A model generated the notes under the pieces. It was not told the DNA's origin and searched no databases. It saw only the letters and a list, made by a program, of their open reading frames with translations. Position numbers and translations under genes: made by a program. Positions 1 to 6,112 of a DNA stretch of 7,280 bases are shown one piece after another. How positions within the stretch are numbered: the first letter of the stretch is position 1; every line of letters starts with the position of its first letter. The stretch comes from Syntrophobacterales bacterium. Its GTDB lineage: Bacteria > Desulfobacterota > Syntrophia > Syntrophales > UBA6807. The stretch covers positions 1 through 7,280 of the forward strand of contig JAGGSD010000327.1 of NCBI GenBank assembly GCA_021159265.1, read 5' to 3'.

Positions 1-774
1 TTACCTGCCGGCAATTTCATAGAGGATGATTGCCGCCGCAATTGCCAGGTTCAGGGATTCGACATTTCCCTGACTTGGAATTGAGATACGCTGGTCTGCC
101 TGTTCGATGATCTCTTTCGAAAGGCCTTTCGCTTCGTGACCCAGCAAGAGGATGTTTTTCCTGGTTTTCTTCCAACGATTGATCGGTATTCCACCCTCCG
201 GTACCGCCGCAGTCAGTTTATAATTCTTCCGCTTTGCAAACTGAAACAGCCTGTCGAAATCGATGGATTGATAGATTTCCATGCCGAAAATCGCACCAGC
301 AGATGCCCGGACCACCTTTGTATTAAACAGATCAACGCTGAATGGGCTAAGAAGGATCTGTTTCATGTCAAACCATGCCGCCGTTCTCAGGATAGTTCCC
401 AGGTTGCCGGGATCTGATACCTTATCCAGATATAACAGGTTGTTGGAAGGATTTTTTTCCAACTCATCAAAGGAGAATTCTGTTTCACTGCAAATTATTA
501 TGATTCCCTGGGGTGTTTCTTCTGTGGAGATACTTTCCATCTCTTTTTTGGAGCATGTATAAACCGGGATGTCATCGGAAATACAATTCTTGATTGATTC
601 GGCATAATTCTTCTCGACGATAACTTCCTTAACAGGATGATGGGTCATTTCCATGGCTGACTGCAGTGAATTCAGACCTTCAGCAATGAATGCCTTTTCC
701 TCCAGACGATATTTTTTCTGATGCAGCCTGCGGATCCATTTGTGGTGGTTTTTTGAGAGAAGAGACAAGCTCAT
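1..774 (-). CDS. SpoU/TrmH-family RNA 2'-O-methyltransferase (RlmB/TsnR-like)
   Basis: Predicted to methylate a ribose 2'-OH in rRNA or tRNA using S-adenosylmethionine, in the cytoplasm. The protein is 257 aa, normal for two-domain members. An N-terminal substrate-binding region (about residues 20-100, with KYRLEEKAFIAEG) precedes a C-terminal SPOUT knot domain. All three SpoU motifs are intact: motif 1 DKVSDPGNLGTILRTA (117-132, with the conserved N and R), motif 2 LLLGHEAKGLS (209-219) and motif 3 ISIPSQGNVESLNLAIAAAI (230-249). I chose the ATG at 774-772. An in-frame TTG at 783-781 would add three residues and has a GAAAGG about 10 bases upstream, so it is a real alternative. The gene reads away from the metabolic operon and ends with TAA at the window edge. 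The target nucleotide cannot be read from sequence; RlmB-like 23S rRNA methylation is only one option. Confidence 0.93.
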   Translation of the reverse strand: MSLSLLSKNHHKWIRRLHQKKYRLEEKAFIAEGLNSLQSAMEMTHHPVKEVIVEKNYAESIKNCISDDIPVYTCSKKEMESISTEETPQGIIIICSETEFSFDELEKNPSNNLLYLDKVSDPGNLGTILRTAAWFDMKQILLSPFSVDLFNTKVVRASAGAIFGMEIYQSIDFDRLFQFAKRKNYKLTAAVPEGGIPINRWKKTRKNILLLGHEAKGLSKEIIEQADQRISIPSQGNVESLNLAIAAAIILYEIAGR

Positions 775-835
775 TTTCGTCAATTTCAGTATACCTTTCT
801 TTAGTCCCTTAATTGTAAAGTTCGTGCAAAAGTGG

Positions 836-895
836 CTTCGGCGTGAGCTCAGTCTAACGCTCAGCCTTCGGCGAGCTTAGTCGAACCGTCGAACG
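836..895. repeat. Palindromic dispersed repeat cluster, copy A
   Basis: Two related modules lie in tandem. The first (836-864) starts CTTCGGCGTGAGCTCAGTC, and the second (865-888) is a variant starting CCTTCGGCGAGCTTAGTCG. A partial TCGAACG follows. Each module is an imperfect palindrome centred on AGCTC/AGCTT, with TTCG at one end and CGAA at the other. The 29-base first module recurs in the same orientation at 5817-5845 with a single mismatch (T854 versus G5835). This resembles the short intergenic palindromic repeats common in environmental proteobacterial genomes. Function is unknown. Confidence 0.8.
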
Positions 896-1005
896 TGCTT
901 CGAATTTCGAATTTCCAGTTTATCCGGGTTAGGTTTATCAATTACTTCAACTATCTACCAATAAACAGTATATCCCGTCAATCACCGTTTATCAATCCTT
1001 TTCCC

Positions 1006-1034
1006 TTGACCCTGTGTATCTTTTACTCTATATT
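1006..1034 (+). promoter_or_regulatory. Sigma70-like promoter for the four-gene operon
   Basis: TTGACC (1006-1011, 5 of 6 consensus) and TATATT (1029-1034, 5 of 6) are separated by exactly 17 bases. This predicts a start near 1041 and a leader of about 82 bases before the ATG at 1123. It is the best promoter match in the divergent region. It is inferred from the consensus only. Confidence 0.72.
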
Positions 1035-1049
1035 TCTTAACGAAAGTAA

Positions 1050-1096
1050 TGACGGAACGTTTTTCCTGATATTTCAGACCTTTCACGCGTTCGTCA
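1050..1096 (+). promoter_or_regulatory. Possible stem-loop in the operon leader
   Basis: TGACGGAACG (1050-1059) can pair with CGTTCGTCA (1088-1096), giving 9 base pairs with one bulged G. Inside the loop, CTGA (1066-1069) pairs with TCAG (1074-1077) around TATT. The structure lies between the predicted transcription start and the ribosome binding site (AGGTGA at 1114-1119 or GGTGAG at 1107-1112). It matches no riboswitch class I recognise. A chance fold is possible. Confidence 0.35.
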
Positions 1097-1122
1097 AAAT
1101 CAAAACGGTGAGCAGGTGATTT

Positions 1123-2793
1123 ATGAATAATTATTTTAAGAAGGCCGCTGAAAAAATTTATTGTGACGCAAAGAAAGATGGCAGACTTATAGAAGGGAAG
1201 ACGCTTGATGAATATAAGGAGATTGCCATACAGCAAGAAGGGGTTATCCAGACACACCTGGGTTCTGTCGCTGCGGATTCAGAGCCCATGTCACGTTCGG
1301 CTCCCCATACCAAAAATAATATAGATGATTCTTTTGGAGAGGAAGAGGAAGCTCTTGCTTTGCAGGCAGTGGAATGTTTAAGCAACGAAAAGATTGTTTC
1401 TCTGGATACAATCATAGGGGATGGGCGAGACGGTGTCACTGCGCGATTCATTATGCCCGAACCATACGCTCAGATTGCCTATGGAGTAAAACTTCTTTTT
1501 GAGGATACACCGGCGGCACGCATGGTTGAAAACCCTACTTATACGATTATATTTTTCATGGATGATGCCTTTGAACCGAACAAATTTAAAAAATTGATTG
1601 ACAAAGATGTAACAATTCGTCTCTGGATGGGTGATAAGAGGGGGGATCAGGTAAAAATCTGCCGGAACAGCACGTATGTTGGCGAGGCCAAGAAGGGTGT
1701 TTTCCAGTTTGAAAGCTGGCGGGTAAAAACAATTGATAAACTGGGGATTTTCCTGCATAGCGGGGCAAGAGTTGATCACCTCTGGATTTACGATCTTGAG
1801 GCGGGAAGGCCGGAATTACATGAAAGAGTAACAGGCGTTTCAGGGCTGACTGCCACAGGGAAGACGACGACACTCTGCCGGAAACTGGCTAAAATTCCTA
1901 AAGAAACATCTGAAATGGTCGGTGATGATGGGGGCACTCTTGGTTTTGACGGAAGTTTCGCCGCCTTTGAGCAAGGTGGCCTTTACATCAAAACGGAGGG
2001 CCTGGACGAGAGCCAGCCGGAAATTTTGCGCGCCGCCCTGTCACCAGATACTTTTCTCGAGAATGTCGCCATTTCCCGTTATCCCTATATGCCTGATTTT
2101 AAGGATACCAGTAAAACTGGTAATGGCAGAGCCGTTATAAGGCGGGAAAATCTGGAACTGGCGAGTAAAAGCTTAAGAGCTGACAGAATCGATTATGTAT
2201 TCATATTGACAAGAAATCCTCTGACTAATGTCATATCCAAACTCACTCCCGAACAGGCTACCATGCAATTTATCTATGGCGAATCTATTGAAAGCACTGG
2301 CGGTGATCCTGATCAGGCCGGAAAATTCAAGCGGGTATTTTTCCTTGATCCGTTTATTGCGGGTGACCGCATGGAGCATGCCATGCTGTTTTACAACATT
2401 ATAAAAAGGAATCGCATAAAGTGCTATCTGGCAAATACAGGAACTATCGGCGAAGATGAGAACGTATCATTAAGGCAGTCTCTGGCGTCTTACAGCGATA
2501 TCCTGAGAGTTCAGCTTCGATTCAGCTCTGAACCGGATCACCTCGGTTACCGCTATCCCATAAAAAGCGATAGAGCCAACATGGACCTTATGACTTCCTA
2601 TCCCAGGTTTCCGGACAAGGATATTTTGAAGAAAAAAGTGGAGGATTTCCTGAAGGGCCGCCAGACCTATTTACAAGAATTTGAGGCAAAATGGGGGCCG
2701 ATTCCCGAGAATATCAGGGAGTCGTTACCTTATCGTCACGATCAAATCGATTTTACCTACCTGGAGAAAGAGTATCTGGGAAATATCGAGTAG
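1123..2793 (+). CDS. Divergent ATP-type phosphoenolpyruvate carboxykinase-like protein
   Basis: This 556-aa protein has the fold signature of ATP-dependent PEPCK (usually about 530-540 aa), which interconverts oxaloacetate and PEP. Recognisable in order are: GDGRDGVTARFIM (99-111), probably the substrate-arginine region; YVGEAKKGVF (185-194), matching the family's Y-GEMKKG-F with the metal-binding lysine; LHSGAR (211-216), matching MHCSAN with the metal-ligand His; a P-loop GLTATGKTT (241-249); the kinase-2 Asp pair in VGDDGG (266-271); GGLYIKTEGL (285-294); LENVAIS (312-318); and TGNGRAVIRRE (332-342) with the conserved Arg. CYLANTG (434-440) matches the nucleotide-side strand. Departures from the family are clear. 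GDDEHGW reads GDDGGTLG, the DAxGVLPP segment is replaced by TRNPLTNV (363-370), and the AGTE segment reads TGGD. The N-terminal ~85 residues, rich in charged and polar residues, look family-specific. It is the first gene of the operon, 32 bases before the phosphofructokinase. PEPCK ancestry is firm, but the actual reaction or phosphoryl donor is uncertain. Confidence 0.82.
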   Translation: MNNYFKKAAEKIYCDAKKDGRLIEGKTLDEYKEIAIQQEGVIQTHLGSVAADSEPMSRSAPHTKNNIDDSFGEEEEALALQAVECLSNEKIVSLDTIIGDGRDGVTARFIMPEPYAQIAYGVKLLFEDTPAARMVENPTYTIIFFMDDAFEPNKFKKLIDKDVTIRLWMGDKRGDQVKICRNSTYVGEAKKGVFQFESWRVKTIDKLGIFLHSGARVDHLWIYDLEAGRPELHERVTGVSGLTATGKTTTLCRKLAKIPKETSEMVGDDGGTLGFDGSFAAFEQGGLYIKTEGLDESQPEILRAALSPDTFLENVAISRYPYMPDFKDTSKTGNGRAVIRRENLELASKSLRADRIDYVFILTRNPLTNVISKLTPEQATMQFIYGESIESTGGDPDQAGKFKRVFFLDPFIAGDRMEHAMLFYNIIKRNRIKCYLANTGTIGEDENVSLRQSLASYSDILRVQLRFSSEPDHLGYRYPIKSDRANMDLMTSYPRFPDKDILKKKVEDFLKGRQTYLQEFEAKWGPIPENIRESLPYRHDQIDFTYLEKEYLGNIE

Positions 2794-2825
2794 TTGAAAA
2801 TAACTGGTAACTGAAAGGTTGGACC

Positions 2826-3929
2826 ATGAGAATTAAAATAGCAGTTTTGACAGGCGGGGGAGATTGCGCCGGTCTTAACGGAGTGGTCAAATGGGTAACA
2901 AAAACCGCTCTCGATCGCCGGCTTGCCGCTAAACGTTCTGTAACATTCGATGTTGTGGGAATCATGGATGGATGGCGGGGGCTAATAGAGGTTAATCCCG
3001 ACGATCCGGAAAGTTGCGCACGCCATCTCAAGCATCTCGATGAGAATGTTGTGCGGACGTGGGACCGGTATGGGGGAACGTATCTTGGAACATCGCGGAC
3101 AAATCCCTTCAACCCGGAGAATGATCGCTCGGAAAAACTAATTGAAAACGTGAAGAAACTTGGGATTGATGTGATCGTTGCGATTGGCGGTGATGATACC
3201 ATGGGCGTTGCCTACAAATTGCACATTAAGGGTATCAAAACTGTTGGCGTTCCTAAAACCATTGATAATGATCTTTTTGGAACAGATTATTCTCTCGGCT
3301 ATGACACGGCTATAAACGTCATCACGGAAGAAATCGATCGTCTAAGGACGACCGCGGGTTCTCACAGCCGTATTTTTGTCGTGGAGACTATGGGAAGACA
3401 TGCAGGCTGGCTTGCCCTTCACGGGGGTGAGTGCAGCGGCGCTTATATTATCCTGATTCCTGAATATCCTTTTGATATAAATTGTGTCTGTGAACTGCTT
3501 CAGGAACGGAAAGGAATGGAGATCCGTTACAGTATAGTCGTTGTATCAGAAGGAGCTATGCCGAAGGGGGGAAAAGAAATTGTCAAAGACAGCAGAATCG
3601 ATGATTTCGGTAATTTGTCCCTTGGCGGAATCGCAAGTTATGTGGCTGATGCAATAGAGGAGAAAACAGGTTTTGAAACACGCCATATCATTTTAAGTCA
3701 CTTGCAAAGAGGGGGCTCTCCCTCAGCGCGTGATCGATTAATGGCGAGATGGTTCGGCATTGCGGCAGTTGATATGATTATCAATGAAGATTTTGGCCGT
3801 ATGGCGAGCTTCGTGCGGGGAGAAATTACCAGCATTCCTCTTAAAGAAGTTATCAAAAAGCTGAAGATTGTCGATATCGACAAATATTATGATACGGAAA
3901 GATACAACGGACGCAGATCTGTTCTTTAA
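2826..3929 (+). CDS. 6-phosphofructokinase, predicted pyrophosphate-dependent
   Basis: A 367-aa PFKA-family enzyme that interconverts fructose-6-phosphate and fructose-1,6-bisphosphate in glycolysis and gluconeogenesis. Visible motifs are TGGGDCAGLN (9-18), GGTYLGTSRTNP (83-94), GGDDT (121-125), PKTIDND (143-149, with the catalytic Asp147), METMG-type VETMGRHAGW (186-195), SEGAMP (241-246) and HLQRGGSPSARDR (292-304). The donor-site pair is diagnostic. Positions equivalent to E. coli Gly104 and Gly124 are Asp124 and Lys144 here, the combination typical of PPi-dependent enzymes, in which the reaction is reversible. The length fits the single-domain PPi-PFK group; the long plant-type forms are larger. 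The ATG has GAAAGG at 2813-2818, seven bases upstream. It sits second in the operon, beside a PEPCK-like gene, which fits reversible sugar metabolism. The family is near certain. Donor specificity is inferred from these residues. Confidence 0.95.
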   Translation: MRIKIAVLTGGGDCAGLNGVVKWVTKTALDRRLAAKRSVTFDVVGIMDGWRGLIEVNPDDPESCARHLKHLDENVVRTWDRYGGTYLGTSRTNPFNPENDRSEKLIENVKKLGIDVIVAIGGDDTMGVAYKLHIKGIKTVGVPKTIDNDLFGTDYSLGYDTAINVITEEIDRLRTTAGSHSRIFVVETMGRHAGWLALHGGECSGAYIILIPEYPFDINCVCELLQERKGMEIRYSIVVVSEGAMPKGGKEIVKDSRIDDFGNLSLGGIASYVADAIEEKTGFETRHIILSHLQRGGSPSARDRLMARWFGIAAVDMIINEDFGRMASFVRGEITSIPLKEVIKKLKIVDIDKYYDTERYNGRRSVL

Positions 3930-3950
3930 AACAAAAAAACAATGGGAAAA

Positions 3951-3954
3951 GGAG
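3951..3954 (+). promoter_or_regulatory. Shine-Dalgarno site deciding the start at 3963
   Basis: The sequence AAAGGAGAT contains GGAG at 3951-3954, eight bases before the ATG at 3963. The upstream in-frame ATG at 3942 would place this site inside the coding region and has no comparable site of its own, so 3963 is preferred. Confidence 0.8.
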
Positions 3955-3962
3955 ATAAAAGC

Positions 3963-4709
3963 ATGGACAACGAGATTGGGAGTCCCGAAGATCTTAATCA
4001 GGAAGGTTTGGCGCGGTATGTTCTGGACATGTTTCACAGGACTATAGTTCATTATACCATGTGGTTTCTTGAAGTGGAGCATCAGCTGGGGATGAAGAAA
4101 GCTCTGGATATTATGAAGAAGGCACACAGTGATAGTTACAGCGTACAAATGAACAGGCTGGCCAGGGCCTTTGGTTTTGAGATGGTGGATGGAGTGCCAA
4201 AACAATTACTGAATATGTCGAAAGAAAAACTCCTGAAACTAACAACCGATCTTGGTGTGAACTGGTTAGCTAATGACGGGATCTGGTTTCAGTCTGTCGA
4301 GTTTTCCCGCGGCATGTATGACGCAAAGCGTTGCAATGATTCCACATGGACCCGTTTTTCTCCTTTTGAGGCATGGTCAATCAAACAATTGCTGGGCCTT
4401 GGAGAACATCCGGGGTTGGAAGGATTAAAAAAGGCGCTGAGATTTCGGATGTATGCACGGATCAATGTTCAATCCATTATCGACGAGGACGAAAATACTG
4501 TTGTATTTCAGATGAACGATTGTCGTGTCCAGTCAGCAAGAAAACGGAAGGGCCTTGACGACTATCCATGCAAGTCTGCGGGCATCGTTGAATACAGTTA
4601 TTTTGCTGAAAGTATCGATTCAAGAATTACAACCGAATGTATTGCTTGTCCTCCCGATGAACATCCGGAGGAATGGTTTTGTGCATGGCGTTTCAGGCTG
4701 AGGGAATAG
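3963..4709 (+). CDS. DUF6125-like / ATC-hydrolase-like cytosolic protein
   Basis: A 248-aa soluble protein with no signal peptide or membrane segment. The N-terminal half (about 1-100) looks helical and carries HRTIVHYTMWFLEVEHQLG (25-43). The C-terminal half carries conserved-looking WTRFSPFEAW (129-138), a β-rich stretch from residue 166, MNDCRVQSARKRKGL (184-198), DDYPCKSAG (199-207) and TECIACPPDEHPEEWFCAW (224-242). The combination of NDCRVQxARKRKGLxDxPC and CxxCPPDxHPxEW resembles, from memory, the DUF6125 group that is sometimes annotated near L-2-amino-thiazoline-4-carboxylate hydrolase. I cannot confirm that without a search. Six cysteines (124, 187, 203, 226, 229, 240), five of them in the last 62 residues, suggest a metal site or thiol chemistry. 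It lies 33 bases after the phosphofructokinase and 37 before the isomerase, so it is probably co-expressed with them. Its role is unknown. Confidence 0.6.
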   Translation: MDNEIGSPEDLNQEGLARYVLDMFHRTIVHYTMWFLEVEHQLGMKKALDIMKKAHSDSYSVQMNRLARAFGFEMVDGVPKQLLNMSKEKLLKLTTDLGVNWLANDGIWFQSVEFSRGMYDAKRCNDSTWTRFSPFEAWSIKQLLGLGEHPGLEGLKKALRFRMYARINVQSIIDEDENTVVFQMNDCRVQSARKRKGLDDYPCKSAGIVEYSYFAESIDSRITTECIACPPDEHPEEWFCAWRFRLRE

Positions 4710-4746
4710 TAAAGAGGGCGGGTTTTGCTCCCGGAGGGAACCACGA

Positions 4747-5757
4747 ATGCAGGAAGGATTGAATTTGGAAGAGCCATTGTTGATGAATCTGGAAAATACC
4801 GTTTATCTTAAAGATAACAAGTTGGTCATGGTTGACCGGCGTAAACTTCCCGGCGAGATAGCGCCGGTTACGTGCAGCAATTACGAGGATGTGGCCCGGG
4901 CTATAGAAGATATGGTAGTGCAGGGCGCTGGGGATATTGCCATAGCTGCCGGTTTCGGCCTTTACCTTGCGGCTGTGGATTTGGAAGAGAGTAATAGTGA
5001 TTTTAACATGGGCAAACTGGAGAATGCAGTGACACGCCTTTGTGCCACACGTCCGACGGGCTTTCATCTGGTTGCTCTGCTGGATAAAGCCATGAAAAAG
5101 GTGAGAGGAGACAAACGTCCGGCCTCTGTTGTAATTCACGAAGTTCTCGAGGATGTGCTTTTAAGACAGAGGGGTATGTCTCAGGCTACGGGCAGGCATG
5201 CTGAACCGCTTCTTAATTCAGGCGACACAATCCTGACACACTGTTTCGCTGGTCCGGGTCTGCTCTATATGCTTAAATATGCTAAGGAAAACGGTAAAGA
5301 AATCCGGGTGATCTGCACAGAAACCAGACCCTATTTGCAGGGGGCAAGACTCACCGCTTGGTCCGTGAGCCAGCTTGGCCTGGAAACAATTCTTATTACA
5401 GATAATATGCCGGCTCATTTCATGTCGCGGGGGGTAATTGATAAAGTCTTCACAGCCGCGGACCGCATTGCCATGGATGGAACTGTGGCCAATAAAATAG
5501 GAACATTACAACTCGCGATCCTGGCTAAGTACTACAATATCCCATTTTATATTCTTGGATATGGCGGGCCTGACAAACGCACACTGAACGGTGCGGATAT
5601 TCCTGTTGAAGAGAGAAATCCACAAGAAGTTCTTGAATTCCGCGGTATTCCTGTCAGCGGTCCTGATGTGAAAGCATTTTATCCCGCATTTGATCTGACA
5701 CCGGGCAATCTTGTTACAGGAGTGATAACGGAAACAGGCGTGCAAATGAGCGAATGA
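4747..5757 (+). CDS. MtnA/eIF2B-family sugar-1-phosphate isomerase (methylthioribose-1-phosphate isomerase-like)
   Basis: A 336-aa member of the family that converts aldose-1-phosphates such as 5-methylthioribose-1-phosphate to the ketose, as in methionine salvage. Preserved landmarks are VMVDRRKLPGE (27-37), TRPTGFHL (101-108), THCFAG (164-169) with catalytic Cys166, ETRPYLQGARLTAW (192-205), LITDNM (216-221), AADRIAMDG (237-245) with catalytic Asp239, VANKIGT (247-253), IPVEERN (285-291) and FDLTPGNLVTGVITETG (315-331). The length is close to normal MtnA (about 340-360 aa). The phosphate-binding segment is unusual: the family's VRGAPAIG reads VQGAGDIA (58-65), losing its Arg and Pro. GGAGGG at 4733-4738 lies eight bases before the ATG. 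No other methionine-salvage gene is in view, so a different sugar phosphate, such as 5-deoxyribose-1-phosphate or ribose-1,5-bisphosphate, is possible. The family is certain. The substrate is not. Confidence 0.85.
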   Translation: MQEGLNLEEPLLMNLENTVYLKDNKLVMVDRRKLPGEIAPVTCSNYEDVARAIEDMVVQGAGDIAIAAGFGLYLAAVDLEESNSDFNMGKLENAVTRLCATRPTGFHLVALLDKAMKKVRGDKRPASVVIHEVLEDVLLRQRGMSQATGRHAEPLLNSGDTILTHCFAGPGLLYMLKYAKENGKEIRVICTETRPYLQGARLTAWSVSQLGLETILITDNMPAHFMSRGVIDKVFTAADRIAMDGTVANKIGTLQLAILAKYYNIPFYILGYGGPDKRTLNGADIPVEERNPQEVLEFRGIPVSGPDVKAFYPAFDLTPGNLVTGVITETGVQMSE

Positions 5758-5765
5758 AGCTTAAA

Positions 5766-5778
5766 GCGGCAAAGCCGC
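5766..5778. terminator. Small GC hairpin after the operon, weak terminator candidate
   Basis: GCGGC (5766-5770), an AAA loop and GCCGC (5774-5778) form a 5-bp stem eight bases after the isomerase stop codon. On the plus strand it is followed by AAAATTAT, not a T run, so it is a poor intrinsic terminator in that direction. It could protect the mRNA 3' end or act with Rho. Confidence 0.3.
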
Positions 5779-5805
5779 AAAATTATCAGGGATCAGGTGT
5801 CGGGA

Positions 5806-5852
5806 CTTCGGTGAGCCTTCGGCGTGAGCTCAGTCGAACGCTCAGTCGAACC
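5806..5852. repeat. Palindromic dispersed repeat cluster, copy B
   Basis: The 29-base module at 5817-5845 matches 836-864 in the same orientation with one mismatch. It is preceded by a partial module (CTTCGGTGAGC, 5806-5816). A tandem 12-mer GCTCAGTCGAAC occupies 5828-5839 and 5840-5851. In the core, TTCGGC and TGAGC can pair with GCTCA and GTCGAA (one G-T pair, one bulge). Copies A and B share modules arranged in a different order, as expected of a mobile or recombining short repeat family. Confidence 0.8.
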
Positions 5853-5960
5853 GGATCAGCAAAAGACAACGGTCACCCATTGGGCTTTTGGCACGATGAG
5901 ACATGTTGTAAAAACACCGCAGATCCCTGACCCCTAACACCAACATCTACGCAAAAAACT

Positions 5961-6032
5961 CCTGTCTGCGTGCCTGCCTGTCTGCCGTGCAGGCGGCACA
6001 GGCAGGCGCAGACAGGCAACGCACAGGCAGGC
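5961..6032. repeat. Long GC-rich imperfect inverted repeat with extra half copy
   Basis: CCTGTCTGCG (5961-5970) pairs with CGCAGACAGG (6007-6016). After a two-base bulge, CCTGCCTGT (5973-5981) pairs with ACAGGCAGG (5998-6006), and GCC (5984-5986) with GGC (5995-5997), leaving an 8-base loop. That is 22 base pairs in a 56-base hairpin. A second CACAGGCAGGC (6022-6032) repeats 5997-6007 directly and could pair with the same left arm as an alternative. Its composition is very different from its flanks. It could be a mobile palindromic unit. No T run follows it, so it is not a standard terminator. Confidence 0.85.
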
Positions 6033-6112
6033 AATTGTTGTGGATAAAAACTCTAAAGTTCAAGGGCGGGAGGTTGAAAGATTGCTCTCAAACAGACGGA
6101 AAGGATGGAAAG

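Larger units (their letters stand above)
784..1122. other. Divergent intergenic region with repeats, promoter and leader
   Basis: This is 339 bases without a credible gene, between the outward-reading methyltransferase and the operon. From left to right it holds a short upstream region for the methyltransferase (a TATACT-like hexamer on the minus strand at 793-788, with no good -35), a palindromic repeat cluster (836-895), a tandem 7-mer CGAATTT (901-907 and 908-914), an AT-rich stretch, the operon promoter (1006-1034) and a leader of about 80 bases that can fold. The ORFs crossing it have no family resemblance and no ribosome binding site. Confidence 0.7.
5758..6112. other. Repeat-rich intergenic region after the operon
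   Basis: There are about 355 bases without a convincing gene. It holds a small GC hairpin (5766-5778), a near copy of the repeat upstream of the operon (5806-5852), a 9-base inverted pair TCAGGGATC (5786-5794) / GATCCCTGA (5922-5930) enclosing about 145 bases, and the large GC-rich inverted repeat (5961-6016) with an extra half copy to 6032. A reading frame from a GTG at 5987 runs through the inverted repeat into the next gene, but its first part is repeat-derived. One consensus DnaA 9-mer (TGTGGATAA, 6039-6047) stands alone. Confidence 0.7.

Noticed and set aside
895..1257. Open frames on both strands across the divergent intergenic region (plus 895-1119, minus 982-1257)
   Set aside because: Low-complexity hydrophobic translations without ribosome sites. 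They overlap the operon promoter, and the minus one overlaps the start of the PEPCK-like gene.
2753..3202. Long minus-strand open frame opposite the phosphofructokinase
   Set aside because: It is antisense to a gene with clear motifs and its translation resembles no family; it is a shadow frame.
3942..3962. Upstream ATG start for the DUF6125-like protein
   Set aside because: The only good Shine-Dalgarno (GGAG, 3951-3954) lies downstream of it and eight bases before the ATG at 3963.
836..6032. CRISPR array from the repeated palindromes
   Set aside because: The repeats are not regularly spaced, differ in module order, have no spacers of uniform length, and no cas gene is present.
6039..6047. 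Consensus DnaA box (TGTGGATAA) suggesting a replication origin
   Set aside because: It is a single box with no cluster, no AT-rich unwinding region and no dnaA, dnaN or parAB nearby. A lone 9-mer is expected by chance.
5987..6112. N-terminal extension of the 102-aa protein from a GTG inside the inverted repeat
   Set aside because: It would translate the repeat sequence, has no ribosome site, and the ATG at 6113 has a well-placed AAGGA.
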